From a virus: a DNA stretch of 64,000 nucleotides. The stretch is taken from positions 1 through 64,000 of the IMG/VR virus record IMGVR_UViG_3300035681_000001. One strand, 5' to 3'. Positions 1-7,332 of the stretch are shown piece after piece. A model generated the notes under the pieces. The model saw only the letters and a program-made list of their open reading frames with translations. It did not search any database and was not told the origin of the DNA. Both the position numbers and the translations under genes were made by a program. Position 1 is the first letter of the stretch; the number at the start of each line of letters is the position of its first letter.

Positions 1-174
1 AGTAACTAACGCAGTTTCTTCAGGGAAAAGATCATTAAGTGTATTAAGGCCTCCCTGCAAAGACTGTACAGTAGACTGTAGTTGTAACAAAAGCCGCTGG
101 GTCTGGTAGTATTCCGCTAGCGTAAGCTTAAGCTGCCTACTAAGCTGTTCTTTTTTCTCTTGAATGCTTTGCAT
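1..174 (-). CDS. coiled-coil protein, partial at left edge
   Basis: An open frame starts at ATG 174-172 and runs off the left edge (58 codons visible). The visible part is rich in Q, L, K and E with heptad-like spacing (MQSIQEKKEQLSRQLKL at the start), so a coiled coil is likely. It is the last minus-strand gene downstream of the virion block but is separated from it by a terminator at 261-291, so it is probably a separate transcript. I do not recognise the family. A small virion or chaperone-like role is possible, but nothing in the sequence proves it. Confidence 0.6.
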   Translation of the reverse strand, partial: MQSIQEKKEQLSRQLKLTLAEYYQTQRLLLQLQSTVQSLQGGLNTLNDLFPEETALVT

Positions 175-260
175 AATTAATATAGAGGCTAGTTAATAGT
201 AACACCTGTCTAAAGCCTAAAAAACTTAGGGCTAAAAACAAATTAACCTTTTTAAATTAA

Positions 261-291
261 AAGCCCCAACCTGGACTTCAGGTTGAGGCTT
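261..291 (-). terminator. rho-independent terminator after virion block
   Basis: An inverted repeat pairs AAGCC-CAACCTG with CAGGTT-GGCTT around a GACTT loop with one mismatch. On the minus strand it is followed by TTAATTT. It lies about 65 bp past the stop of the minus-strand gene at 357-635, so it probably ends the virion transcript. Confidence 0.7.
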
Positions 292-356
292 GTTTAACTT
301 AGTACGTTGAGACTAGCATTACGTTTTTTAGCCACTAACGTAGTGACGTTGACGTA

Positions 357-635
357 TCAACCTTCAATTGGTTCAGGTTCTGGTTGGGGTTCTGGTTGGG
401 GTTCTGGTTGAGGTTCACTGTAAAAAGCCTCAGGCTCAGCACGGGAAGCAAGTAGCGCAGCAACCCTAGCATCATGGCTAGTAGTAGTACCAAACTCGCT
501 GGTGTAGATTTCACCAATTCCACTAGCGATCAGGCCATCAGCCTGGTCATCGTTATCGAAGACAACCAACTGAGTGGCCGCGTATTCAATTTCGTCAATA
601 GAACCACCAACAAGAATTTTCAGAGTTTTGGTCAT
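357..635 (-). CDS. small acidic protein with C-terminal Pro-Glu-Gln repeats
   Basis: This is a 92-aa acidic protein. The first ~70 residues are a mixed alpha/beta segment (start MTKTLKILVGG) and the C-terminus is a run of EPQP repeats encoded by a 12-bp tandem repeat. It is the last gene of the minus-strand virion block, 7 bp after the 796-aa virion protein, and is followed by a terminator. Position suggests a virion-associated or assembly protein. The flexible Pro/Glu tail could be an exposed decoration or spacer. No family recognised. Confidence 0.7.
   Translation of the reverse strand: MTKTLKILVGGSIDEIEYAATQLVVFDNDDQADGLIASGIGEIYTSEFGTTTSHDARVAALLASRAEPEAFYSEPQPEPQPEPQPEPEPIEG
370..415. 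repeat. 12-bp tandem repeat encoding the EPQP tail
   Basis: Roughly three and a half copies of the unit GGTTCTGGTTGG occur in tandem. On the minus strand they encode Pro-Gln-Pro-Glu units at the C-terminus of the 92-aa protein. Unit number could change by slippage without breaking the frame. Confidence 0.75.
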
Positions 636-642
636 GGGTTCA

Positions 643-3033
643 TCAAGTAAACAAAACCATACCTACTATAGCACCATCAGCTGCAGCTGTGTTGCTGGAG
701 TCAGCGGCGCCTGTTACGGTGGTCAACGTAAGACCAGTAGCAAAACCCGTTAGTCCCCCTTCACTAAAATGACGATTGGTCCCATTAGGAGGGATTGCAA
801 TTGGGATAGCAACCCCTGCGGTACCGGCTGTGGCCGTTGTTGAATTATACAACTTGGCATATACCCATGAAGTCGTAGTATTTGTCAAGTTCCAGCCAAG
901 TGGTCGCGTAACTCCACTTTTTATTACTGAAACGGGACTTGCTACTGCCGATATTACCTTGGCAGCCGTGGCACCACCTATGACGCTAGCGCGGTATTGA
1001 ACACCAATGTCATTAGATAGCGTGGTACCAGCTAATACCGAAACAGCACCTGTCATTGCTACTGGGGATCCAACCCCCGACTGCTTCATACCCGCTAGGT
1101 ATAAAGGGATGTTGGCATTCTCTTCCAGCGATAAAGATAATATAGTCCACGTTGTTGCAGAAGCTGGTGCTGTAGAGCCATTGTAAGCCCACAGATACAA
1201 AAATAAATCCCTGCTTTCATCTGGTACAATATCTGATCTTGATGCCGATAAAGTAAGTGCATCCCCTATTGTTCGACATGCTGCAGCGGTTCTGCCGTCT
1301 AGCTGAATAGATGCAGAATGAATAGCTGCGTAGGTACTGGTGGTCATCGTTACAGAACCAGTATTCCAACCCCTACGCTGGGCGTCAAGCGTAGCGTTTG
1401 CAGTACCAGAGTAAAGTTGTTGCACGTAACTGTGCCCAAACAGGTCAAGCGTACCGCTACCACTAGCTGGCCACGCAGTTACTGTAAAAGTAATAGTATT
1501 TGCACCAACACTGGCGATAGCGTATCGCCCAGGAATGCCAGCCGCACCAGTAATAGCTCCTAGCATCATAGACTGGCCAACGTTGGCTGACGTGTATGAA
1601 TGATCAGGAAACGTTACAACTACGTTTGTAGTTGTGCATGTGTAAGCAAGGTTTTCACCAATTCTGTCAGCAAGCAAAACCATTAGGTTACTGTTTGCTA
1701 TCCTTTGTGACGGTAGCAAGCGCCACCTTAAAGCCACCATTCCCCTAAATGAAGCAGCAGACCTGCAGAGGAATTCAGCATTTGTCGCAGTACCTGTGTT
1801 GACAAGCAAGTTACCGCTAGCTTGTGATACTACTAATGAAGACGATGATCGTAACACCAACTCTGGTGCCAGTAAACCAGACCCAATGCTAGAAAAATCT
1901 GCTTTCCACTGAGAGCAAGGTGCATGTCGAACCACTGAACCACGATCGGATGATGTGGCTAACGTAGTTCGCACATCTGGCTGACTACTGGCTATCGCAG
2001 CCAGCGATATTACTGCCGGGCTGTCACTAGCTAGTGTCACTCGCTGAGTGTTGCCATCTGCGTTACCAACACCAAGGGTAACGTTTGGAGCAACCGGTAG
2101 GACGGTTCCACTGGAAGCCCCTTGCACCGTCAACACATTCAAACTAGGCGCACCGGCAGTACCAAACGCCGGCAGCTTCAGCAGGATCGAGCTGAGATGT
2201 TGCGCGACCCGCTGCATCCGCCCATTTAGGCCAGCGCTGGCGGTGTCGCTACCTGGAGCGGTTTCATCAGTAGTGCCCAGGCAATTGTTAGTGGTTTGCT
2301 GATTTGTGGCAGTGGCGGCATTAACGGCCAGAGACGGCGCCACCTGCAGCCGGCCGCCGCTCAGTGTCGCTGGCAGCCTATCCAGCAGCGCCTGATAAAA
2401 CACTTGCACCAACCCTGCCAAACCGCTGGCGCCACTAGGCAAAGTAGGAGCACCGGTGCCGGTGGTGCCCAGTCTAGATTGAGTAGACCCTGTGTAGCTG
2501 CTAACAAACGGCAAATAAGAATTAGATTCTGTTAGTAGCTGATTGGCTGCCTGTTGATTATTGGCAGTGGCTGGATCTTGAGGAAGCAAACTCGCCAAAT
2601 AACGCAACCAGCCACGAATGCCAGTTGAAGACCCCGGTAGCGTCGGCGGGCTAGTGCCATCTGAGCCTAATGCTGTTGCGATTGAGTCATCTGTTGCCAG
2701 CGTAAATCGTTGTGTTTTGGCAGTAATTGCACCACTGCCCGAGTCCACATCCGGCGCGACAGGTTGAGGTGTTAATACATCATAAATAATTACTAGATTG
2801 TCACTACTTTGTTGACCGGTAGTATTAGCAGCCAACGTAAGCGTGGTGCCTGAAACTTGGGTGTAGCCTAGAGAAGCTACGCCGGTTGCAAAAATCGTTG
2901 CTTCTCGGGTTTGGTTAATAATCGCAGCTAGTCGTCTTACATCAAACGATGAGATACCAGACAAATTAACTGTACCTACACCTGAAGCACCAGGCGTAAA
3001 AGTGTAAGTAGGTGTGATAAAGTCTCTAGACAT
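643..3033 (-). CDS. virion structural / tail-fibre-like protein (796 aa)
   Basis: A 796-aa protein dominated by Ser, Thr, Ala, Gly and beta-forming residues, with no signal peptide or membrane segment. This composition is typical of phage fibres and adhesins. The N-terminus (MSRDFITPTYTFTPGASG) begins a beta-rich domain. Residues ~95-390 contain several segments of the type TQRFTLATDDS and TQRVTLASDS separated by Ala-rich stretches, a pattern of repeated fibre modules. The C-terminal ~200 residues look like a receptor-binding or decoration domain. It lies in a tight minus-strand run (4 bp after the next gene upstream). Virion role is inferred from composition and neighbours. The middle part is visibly more GC-rich than the ends, suggesting mosaic origin. 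Confidence 0.75.
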   Translation of the reverse strand: MSRDFITPTYTFTPGASGVGTVNLSGISSFDVRRLAAIINQTREATIFATGVASLGYTQVSGTTLTLAANTTGQQSSDNLVIIYDVLTPQPVAPDVDSGSGAITAKTQRFTLATDDSIATALGSDGTSPPTLPGSSTGIRGWLRYLASLLPQDPATANNQQAANQLLTESNSYLPFVSSYTGSTQSRLGTTGTGAPTLPSGASGLAGLVQVFYQALLDRLPATLSGGRLQVAPSLAVNAATATNQQTTNNCLGTTDETAPGSDTASAGLNGRMQRVAQHLSSILLKLPAFGTAGAPSLNVLTVQGASSGTVLPVAPNVTLGVGNADGNTQRVTLASDSPAVISLAAIASSQPDVRTTLATSSDRGSVVRHAPCSQWKADFSSIGSGLLAPELVLRSSSSLVVSQASGNLLVNTGTATNAEFLCRSAASFRGMVALRWRLLPSQRIANSNLMVLLADRIGENLAYTCTTTNVVVTFPDHSYTSANVGQSMMLGAITGAAGIPGRYAIASVGANTITFTVTAWPASGSGTLDLFGHSYVQQLYSGTANATLDAQRRGWNTGSVTMTTSTYAAIHSASIQLDGRTAAACRTIGDALTLSASRSDIVPDESRDLFLYLWAYNGSTAPASATTWTILSLSLEENANIPLYLAGMKQSGVGSPVAMTGAVSVLAGTTLSNDIGVQYRASVIGGATAAKVISAVASPVSVIKSGVTRPLGWNLTNTTTSWVYAKLYNSTTATAGTAGVAIPIAIPPNGTNRHFSEGGLTGFATGLTLTTVTGAADSSNTAAADGAIVGMVLFT

Positions 3034-3036
3034 TGC

Positions 3037-3378
3037 TCAACCAAAGATAAGGGCGTTGACTATAGAAGTTGTATTAATAGCTGATTGTAGACCAGAAACT
3101 TGTGTAGTACTAATGCCTATAAGCTGACCGGTACCACCATTATAGACCCACAAATTAGGTGGAGAACCTGAAGTATCCAGCCACAAATATTGAGTTATAC
3201 CACCTAACTGGCCTGCAGTAGGAGCAGTAGGTTGTATAAAAGTAGGTAAATAAGGCGGACCTGAAACTGGTGTGTTGTTGGGACCACCAGACAACACAGG
3301 CCGCCCAGCTGCAGGAGTAGTACCTGCTAGGCTAAGTTCACCTACTAAATTTAAGCCATTAAGTATGTCGTGGGCCAT
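3037..3378 (-). CDS. small virion protein (113 aa)
   Basis: A 113-aa protein rich in Gly, Pro, Thr and Ser (start MAHDILNGLNLVGELSLAG). It contains LWLDTSGSPPNLWVYNGGTG, a pattern common in phage fibre proteins that display short Trp-containing beta repeats. It overlaps the upstream gene by one base (ATG/stop overlap at 3378), so the two are translationally coupled. Probably a fibre or baseplate accessory protein; exact role unknown. Confidence 0.7.
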   Translation of the reverse strand: MAHDILNGLNLVGELSLAGTTPAAGRPVLSGGPNNTPVSGPPYLPTFIQPTAPTAGQLGGITQYLWLDTSGSPPNLWVYNGGTGQLIGISTTQVSGLQSAINTTSIVNALIFG

Positions 3379-4169
3379 TATCCAGTCACCACCACTCGAT
3401 AGGAATTAGAAGCCGGGGCTGCTGAAAAACCAACTGTCACAGCATTAACCGAGTTCCTGCCTACATCAGTCGTCACCTTACCCCCAGTAGCCAAAGCATA
3501 AACTTCTGTAGTTACGTCGTAAGTATTAAGGTTGTGCGTAACCACAAAAGAATTAGCCGACCCGTTACCAATAGTACCTGAAACTTTCCTATTAAATCCA
3601 GTGTAAGCTGCCAGCTTTTGAGGGGTAACAATAGTGGTATTATCAGTACCTGTGTTTACTTGAATCTGCGTAGCTATTGCAGCAATACCTGCGGTTGACT
3701 CACTAGCTGTTGGAGCAACAGTACCAAAAGCAGTCCAAACTACCGAGCCAGTATCCAATACAAACCCTACTTGGGTTTGCCTCCAACTAGTATTAGCCGA
3801 AGTAGAACCTTGCTGTACACTAACTACTGCTTGAGTAAGTTCTAGAACAGTATTGGCATCCAGTGCTCTACTAGCTGGTGTAGCAGACCCATTCCAAACG
3901 TAAATACCATTTTGTGAACTATTAGTTTGACCCCTTAGTAAAAACCGATTACCTGACGACATCGTAACGCCGTCCACGGTACTACCAGGTGCCGAAATAT
4001 TAACGTCAGCTTCAGTAGAAGCTACTACGTCAGCTTTCCACTTCAGGCCTTCAATTAATGTATTAACTTGCTCAAACGTTACTGGGTGACCAGCAGCCGT
4101 ACCTTGGGGTAAGTTAAGGACCCTAGAAACTGACCCAAAGTCAAAATCAGAAAGTATGGGAGTAGGCAT
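3378..4169 (-). CDS. tail-fibre protein with 'GxxxLLxxQTxxxxNGIYV' module
   Basis: A 263-aa protein whose middle (~residues 40-130) carries the well-known fibre module: a DGV...GNRFLLRGQT segment, then SSQNGIYVW, then an SRALDANT segment. This module is common in tail fibres of cyanophages and other T4-like phages. The C-terminal ~80 residues are another beta-rich domain (VTHNLNTYDVTTEVYA). A one-base overlap with each neighbour indicates coupled translation within the virion operon. Likely a short or side tail fibre; host-receptor contact is inferred. Confidence 0.85.
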   Translation of the reverse strand: MPTPILSDFDFGSVSRVLNLPQGTAAGHPVTFEQVNTLIEGLKWKADVVASTEADVNISAPGSTVDGVTMSSGNRFLLRGQTNSSQNGIYVWNGSATPASRALDANTVLELTQAVVSVQQGSTSANTSWRQTQVGFVLDTGSVVWTAFGTVAPTASESTAGIAAIATQIQVNTGTDNTTIVTPQKLAAYTGFNRKVSGTIGNGSANSFVVTHNLNTYDVTTEVYALATGGKVTTDVGRNSVNAVTVGFSAAPASNSYRVVVTG

Positions 4170-4561
4170 TAGATTACTTTAGCAAAGCCTGCTGTAGCTA
4201 TCGTAAAGGATATTCGGGTTTGATTGATAGTCGGTTGTGTTACCTCAGGCCACACGCGTTGTGAACCTGAATTGTAGACATCTACTGAAGTCGGGTAATA
4301 ACCAAAGTTGTGGTTGATAATCCAAAGTGTACTAGGCGTGCTTTGTGTAAAAGTAAAACCAGTAGCACTAAGTTCGATACGGTTCAGCGAATCGTTATAA
4401 ACAGGCGTAATACCTTTATGACCACCTACAGTAAATAAAGCAGCAGCCGCATCTTGAACTGCTTCTACATCAGTACCTGCAGCACCTTGAGGGCCTGCAG
4501 TAGTAATTTCAACCACTACTTGGGCAGAGTCTACCGTTTCAAGTACTTCTACAGTAGCCAT
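4169..4561 (-). CDS. virion fibre-associated protein (130 aa)
   Basis: I prefer the ATG at 4561 (MATVEVLETVDSAQVV) over the TTG one codon earlier. The ATG overlaps the stop of the upstream gene as ATGA. The C-terminal half has WIINHNFGYYPTSVDVYN, a 'HxLG..P.V.V.' segment typical of phage fibre C-termini, matching the HNLNTYDVTTEVYA stretch in the next gene and implying a shared small beta domain. The N-terminal half has a collagen-like PQGAAGTD triplet. Part of the coupled minus-strand virion operon. Confidence 0.75.
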   Translation of the reverse strand: MATVEVLETVDSAQVVVEITTAGPQGAAGTDVEAVQDAAAALFTVGGHKGITPVYNDSLNRIELSATGFTFTQSTPSTLWIINHNFGYYPTSVDVYNSGSQRVWPEVTQPTINQTRISFTIATAGFAKVI

Positions 4562-4902
4562 CAATCGTCTGTCAGTCCTTCTTTGATAGTGTAGCGCCCT
4601 TTAAGGTAGTAGTACTCTTTACCTGAAGGTTCCACTAACTTTAAGTCATACTTACCACCAGAATACAACGCTGCAGTTTGAGCAGAACTCAAGTACAACG
4701 TAATCTCCCCTATCTCAGCTGAGTCTGTATCTACTTGAAAAGAATCTACCGCATAAGTACCTGCTGCATCCCACAACTGAGCCAATATGTTGTAGCCACC
4801 TAGATTCATAGGCACTTTCAAAGGTCCTGACTTAAAACGCAGCAATAAATCAAAAGAAGACTTTCGGTATATAACCAGGTTGTAAGTACCAGGGTAGATC
4901 AT
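4561..4902 (-). CDS. virion protein, BppU-N / baseplate-like (113 aa)
   Basis: A 113-aa beta-rich protein beginning MIYPGTYNLVIYRKSSFDL. It has the pattern of small phage proteins in which 'xYN..I.rGdtf.l...' is followed by a membrane-free immunoglobulin-like or BppU-N-like fold, ending in a Y-rich strand (KEYYYLKGRYTIKEGLT). It is the first gene of the minus-strand virion operon, reading away from the divergent gene at 5006. Baseplate or neck attachment is plausible from the family resemblance; this is memory-based. Confidence 0.7.
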   Translation of the reverse strand: MIYPGTYNLVIYRKSSFDLLLRFKSGPLKVPMNLGGYNILAQLWDAAGTYAVDSFQVDTDSAEIGEITLYLSSAQTAALYSGGKYDLKLVEPSGKEYYYLKGRYTIKEGLTDD

Positions 4903-4963
4903 TCTAACGCTAGCTTTAGTCAGCTCCCTACAGTCTACTGTTTAATCCAACCCTAATTAAACC

Positions 4964-4985
4964 AAAAAAAAGAAAAGCGCATAGG
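4964..4985 (+). promoter_or_regulatory. candidate copy of the recurring AAAG-x-AAAGCG motif
   Basis: The sequence AAAAAAAAGAAAAGCGCATAGG lies 20 bp before the start at 5006 in the divergent intergenic gap. It resembles the clearer copies at 6757, 24193, 30141, 43331 and 51913, but it is the weakest match. Treated as a possible phage control site. Confidence 0.35.
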
Positions 4986-5005
4986 CCCTGCACACAGCAG
5001 GCTAC

Positions 5006-5596
5006 ATGCTTAAAATGTCACTGACTGTAACTATCCAAGGCGACGTAAACATTATTTCGGGCGTCTCCCGGACTAAAAACACTGTCGCAAAACCTTACAA
5101 CAGTCCAGTTAAGACTAAGAAAACTAAAACAGCTATTGATACACCACCTGTTCAACTAAGTTGGTATCAAAACGCTGTACGTCTTAACCGAGCCGCACGT
5201 AAGAAAACCACACCAGTAACACTACAACGGGCTGTACCTTATACAATCTCAAAACTAGCCCCCACCGGAATTGCTACCACTAAAGAACTATCGGACTCTC
5301 AGGGTAACGTTTTTCCTAGTGTTCAGGCAGCTGCTAACTTTTACGGTTACACACGCCATAAAATCTATAAAGCCCTAGCTTGTAGGGGTGGTAGGTTGTC
5401 ACCTAGTGTAGTAGTTCAGTACACAGGTAACCACATCCCACGTTGGTATTATTACTCCCGCCGGACCCAACGCACTTACGCAAACATCTACTTGGCATCA
5501 GTAGGGGAAAACGTGCCCCAAGATAAAATCCGAGCTGGTATCCGACTGCCTGAAGACCAGCTAAACTGGGAAGTACTAGTACCAACTGTACGATGA
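5006..5596 (+). CDS. hypothetical protein with NUMOD1/HTH-like segment
   Basis: A 196-aa basic protein. The start may be ATG 5006 or the in-frame ATG 5015. Residues ~97-130 read SDSQGNVFPSVQAAANFYGY, then TRHKIYKALA, which resembles NUMOD1-like DNA-binding modules (GxxF.S...AA...G.s...I..al). Such modules are common in phage homing nucleases and in small DNA-binding proteins. No nuclease motif (GIY-YIG, HNH, LAGLIDADG) is visible. It overlaps the next gene by the ATGA junction at 5593. A DNA-binding regulator is the best guess, low certainty. Confidence 0.65.
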   Translation: MLKMSLTVTIQGDVNIISGVSRTKNTVAKPYNSPVKTKKTKTAIDTPPVQLSWYQNAVRLNRAARKKTTPVTLQRAVPYTISKLAPTGIATTKELSDSQGNVFPSVQAAANFYGYTRHKIYKALACRGGRLSPSVVVQYTGNHIPRWYYYSRRTQRTYANIYLASVGENVPQDKIRAGIRLPEDQLNWEVLVPTVR

Positions 5597-6081
5597 TTGA
5601 AGTGTACGCTTTTTCTCAACTCAAAAAAATAAAGGAAAAAGCGTGCACCGAGCATGACTTTACCACCCACGTTTTTGACACACATAACGTTTGTCATGCT
5701 GAGTGGATAAAACCATGCCAACCTAATCAGCACTACCGAGCTATGATTGGTTACGAATTCATAGTCGGTAGTGACCATCAGTTTGAAGTATGGAGATCAC
5801 AACTTTGTAAAATAGTCCACGGTTGTGAGCTTAGAGAATATCTAAGCATTTGTGCGCCTAACAATTATTTCTACGCACTGCTTACATGTTCTCCTGCAGA
5901 AACTTTTCTGGGATCTACTATTTGTAGGTCGCTGTACGAAGACTTCGTAAAGTTCTGGCCTAAGTTAGTTAATCTCCATCAAACAGACATCCAACTAACT
6001 GAGCACTTTATAACTCGTTACGTGCAGTGGCAACACCTTACCTGGATAGCTTCCCAAAGGGGCTGCTTAGAATTTGGTTAA
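5593..6081 (+). CDS. hypothetical protein, coupled to upstream gene
   Basis: A 162-aa protein starting at an ATG that overlaps the upstream stop (ATGATTGA). It is rich in aromatic residues, His and Cys (TEHDFTTHVFDTHNVCHAEW, then two later Cys clusters), so metal binding is possible. No recognised family. The coupling suggests it works with the DNA-binding-like protein just upstream. Confidence 0.65.
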   Translation: MIEVYAFSQLKKIKEKACTEHDFTTHVFDTHNVCHAEWIKPCQPNQHYRAMIGYEFIVGSDHQFEVWRSQLCKIVHGCELREYLSICAPNNYFYALLTCSPAETFLGSTICRSLYEDFVKFWPKLVNLHQTDIQLTEHFITRYVQWQHLTWIASQRGCLEFG

Positions 6082-6111
6082 TGTGTTATCCTTTAAGGGT
6101 AGCTACACCTG

Positions 6112-6143
6112 CTTCTAGTGAAGGGCCCGTCCCGAATTAGAAG
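6112..6143 (+). promoter_or_regulatory. stem-loop in the leader of the RlpA-like gene
   Basis: CTTCTA pairs with TAGAAG, enclosing a second short stem GGG/CCC with loop CCCGT. No T-run follows, so it is not a classic terminator. It could be a structured 5' leader element or mRNA-stability element for the gene at 6165. Confidence 0.3.
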
Positions 6144-6164
6144 AGTTGAATTCTGTATTTATTG

Positions 6165-6497
6165 ATGCTCAAAAAACTAATCATTGGTTTAGCGTTGTCT
6201 TTGAGTGTTGCGCAACCAGCTAAAGCCTCAACAGCTGAAGCTAGTGTTTACGACGAATGGTATGATGGCCGACCTACTGCTTCAGGTGAAGCCTTTCGTT
6301 ACCACGGTTTATCAGCAGCACACCCTTGGTTGCGATTCGGTCGATATCGAGTTAGTTACCGAAACCGCTCAGTAACAGTACGGCTTAACGATCGACTCAA
6401 CCTGCCTAGGCTAGACCTGTCTTGTGGAGCAGCCTATCATTTATTTAAGTCTTGCTACACATTAAAAACAGTTACTTATCAGTGGATTGGTCCGTAG
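6165..6497 (+). CDS. secreted RlpA-like double-psi beta-barrel protein, possible endolysin
   Basis: Start is ATG 6165 (a TTG sits directly before it). The first ~21 residues form a signal peptide (MLKKLIIGLALSLSVAQPAKA). The mature part matches the RlpA double-psi beta-barrel pattern: ASVYDEWYDGRPTASGEAF, then GLSAAHPWLRFGRYRV, then VRLNDR and LDLSCGAA. RlpA proteins bind denuded peptidoglycan and some cleave it as lytic transglycosylases. At 110 aa it is essentially the bare domain, without SPOR repeats. The canonical pattern S-x-Y...G..TA.GE.. is intact; the Asp of the NDR segment is present. It converges on a two-helix membrane protein with a 26-bp overlap, so a role in lysis or cell-wall remodelling is likely. 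Confidence 0.8.
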   Translation: MLKKLIIGLALSLSVAQPAKASTAEASVYDEWYDGRPTASGEAFRYHGLSAAHPWLRFGRYRVSYRNRSVTVRLNDRLNLPRLDLSCGAAYHLFKSCYTLKTVTYQWIGP

Positions 6498-6699
6498 GTA
6501 AGCGAGGGTCTGGCCTTTTTAAAGCAGTGTACACTGCACCCCCACCAGCAACCGCACCTAGTATCCCTGATACTAGGTTTTCTACTATACGGCCGTACTG
6601 GGGTCTGAACTCCTTGTTTTGTTGGGCTATTACAGTAGCTCCTGAAATCCCTATCACTAAAGCTGCAGCCAAACCAGTCTGCAAAATATTAGACCCCAT
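6472..6699 (-). CDS. small two-helix membrane protein, holin candidate
   Basis: A 75-aa protein with two hydrophobic segments: ~residues 8-25 (LAAALVIGISGATVIA) and ~44-60 (LVSGILGAVAGGGAVYTAL). A short charged loop lies between them and the tail is charged and Pro-rich. Size and topology fit a small holin. Its 3' end overlaps the 3' end of the RlpA-like gene on the other strand by 26 bp. No sequence family recognised. The opposite-strand frame here lacks these features. Confidence 0.65.
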   Translation of the reverse strand: MGSNILQTGLAAALVIGISGATVIAQQNKEFRPQYGRIVENLVSGILGAVAGGGAVYTALKRPDPRLPTDQSTDK

Positions 6700-6756
6700 T
6701 TTACGGTCGCAACTAAAATCAGTTTAGCTGCCTTACAGTAAACTAAAAATCCGTAC

Positions 6757-6777
6757 AAAACAAAGTAAAGCGTTCGG
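6757..6777 (+). promoter_or_regulatory. recurring phage motif upstream of 6828 gene
   Basis: AAAACAAAGTAAAGCGTTCGG lies in the divergent gap between the membrane-protein gene and the gene at 6828, about 50 bp before that start. It shares the core AAAGTA-A-GCGT..GG with copies at 24193, 30141, 43331 and 51913. Confidence 0.5.
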
Positions 6778-6827
6778 CAAAGCAGCACCTCCAGTGTTAG
6801 ACTTTGTCTATTCTCTACTCCAGATTT

Positions 6828-7289
6828 ATGTCTGACGCCTACGTTCCTGAAGAAGAAATGGTATCTCCACAAGTAGCGAAGCTAACTCGGTTCGCAGCAC
6901 AACTCCTACAAGCTAGTTACGAAAAAGTAGTCATTGGATTTAAAGGTAGCTCTGGTGAAGCTCAATTTGATGAACCACTGTTTTACCGAGTTGGTATTCC
7001 CGAAACGCAACCTTCTAAAGTAGATGAAGTTGCAGAGCTGATCGAATTTAGTGCTGAAGAAATTAGCAGTATCCTTAGTGATACTGCACAACGAGTACTA
7101 AACAACAGATTCTCGTACTGGTCTGACATGAATGGTGCTTACGGTATTGTTAGTTTCCACCCTGCAGATATGGGAGTCTATGTTAAAATTTATCGTTTGG
7201 TCCCTAAAGGTGATGAAGCAAATGTGACCCGCACCAGCCTCGAAGCTTTGTATCCTAAAGCTCGTCGGGTAGCTACTGCTCAAGACTGA
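6828..7289 (+). CDS. DUF6878-like hypothetical protein
   Basis: I place the start at ATG 6828 (MSDAYVPEEEMV) rather than the TTG at 6804, because homology-like content begins there. The 153-aa acidic protein has a GFKGSSGEAQFDEP segment and later MNGAYGIVSFHPAD followed by VKIYRLV. This resembles DUF6878-type proteins (FxGSGDSG...NDGGYGxxxF pattern). That is a memory-based match, not a search. It sits directly before the candidate ubiquitin-fold gene at 7333 and is followed by a strong terminator at 7311-7329. Function unknown. Confidence 0.75.
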   Translation: MSDAYVPEEEMVSPQVAKLTRFAAQLLQASYEKVVIGFKGSSGEAQFDEPLFYRVGIPETQPSKVDEVAELIEFSAEEISSILSDTAQRVLNNRFSYWSDMNGAYGIVSFHPADMGVYVKIYRLVPKGDEANVTRTSLEALYPKARRVATAQD

Positions 7290-7310
7290 ACCCTACCAAT
7301 TAACCTTATA

Positions 7311-7329
7311 GGGGGGTAACCCCCTTTTT
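7311..7329 (+). terminator. strong rho-independent terminator just before the 7333 start
   Basis: GGGGG pairs with CCCCC around a TAA-containing loop, followed by TTTTT. It lies 22 bp after the stop of the gene at 6828 and only 3 bp before the ATG at 7333, so no Shine-Dalgarno fits between them. It may attenuate read-through into the downstream gene or hide and expose its start. Confidence 0.85.
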
Positions 7330-7332
7330 CCT

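Noticed and set aside
370-415. Short repeats that could be a CRISPR-like array.
   Set aside because: The units are contiguous with no spacers and encode EPQP in frame; a coding tandem repeat.
6452-6727. Plus-strand frame overlapping the membrane-protein gene.
   Set aside because: Product lacks a plausible fold, whereas the minus-strand frame shows two clear membrane helices.
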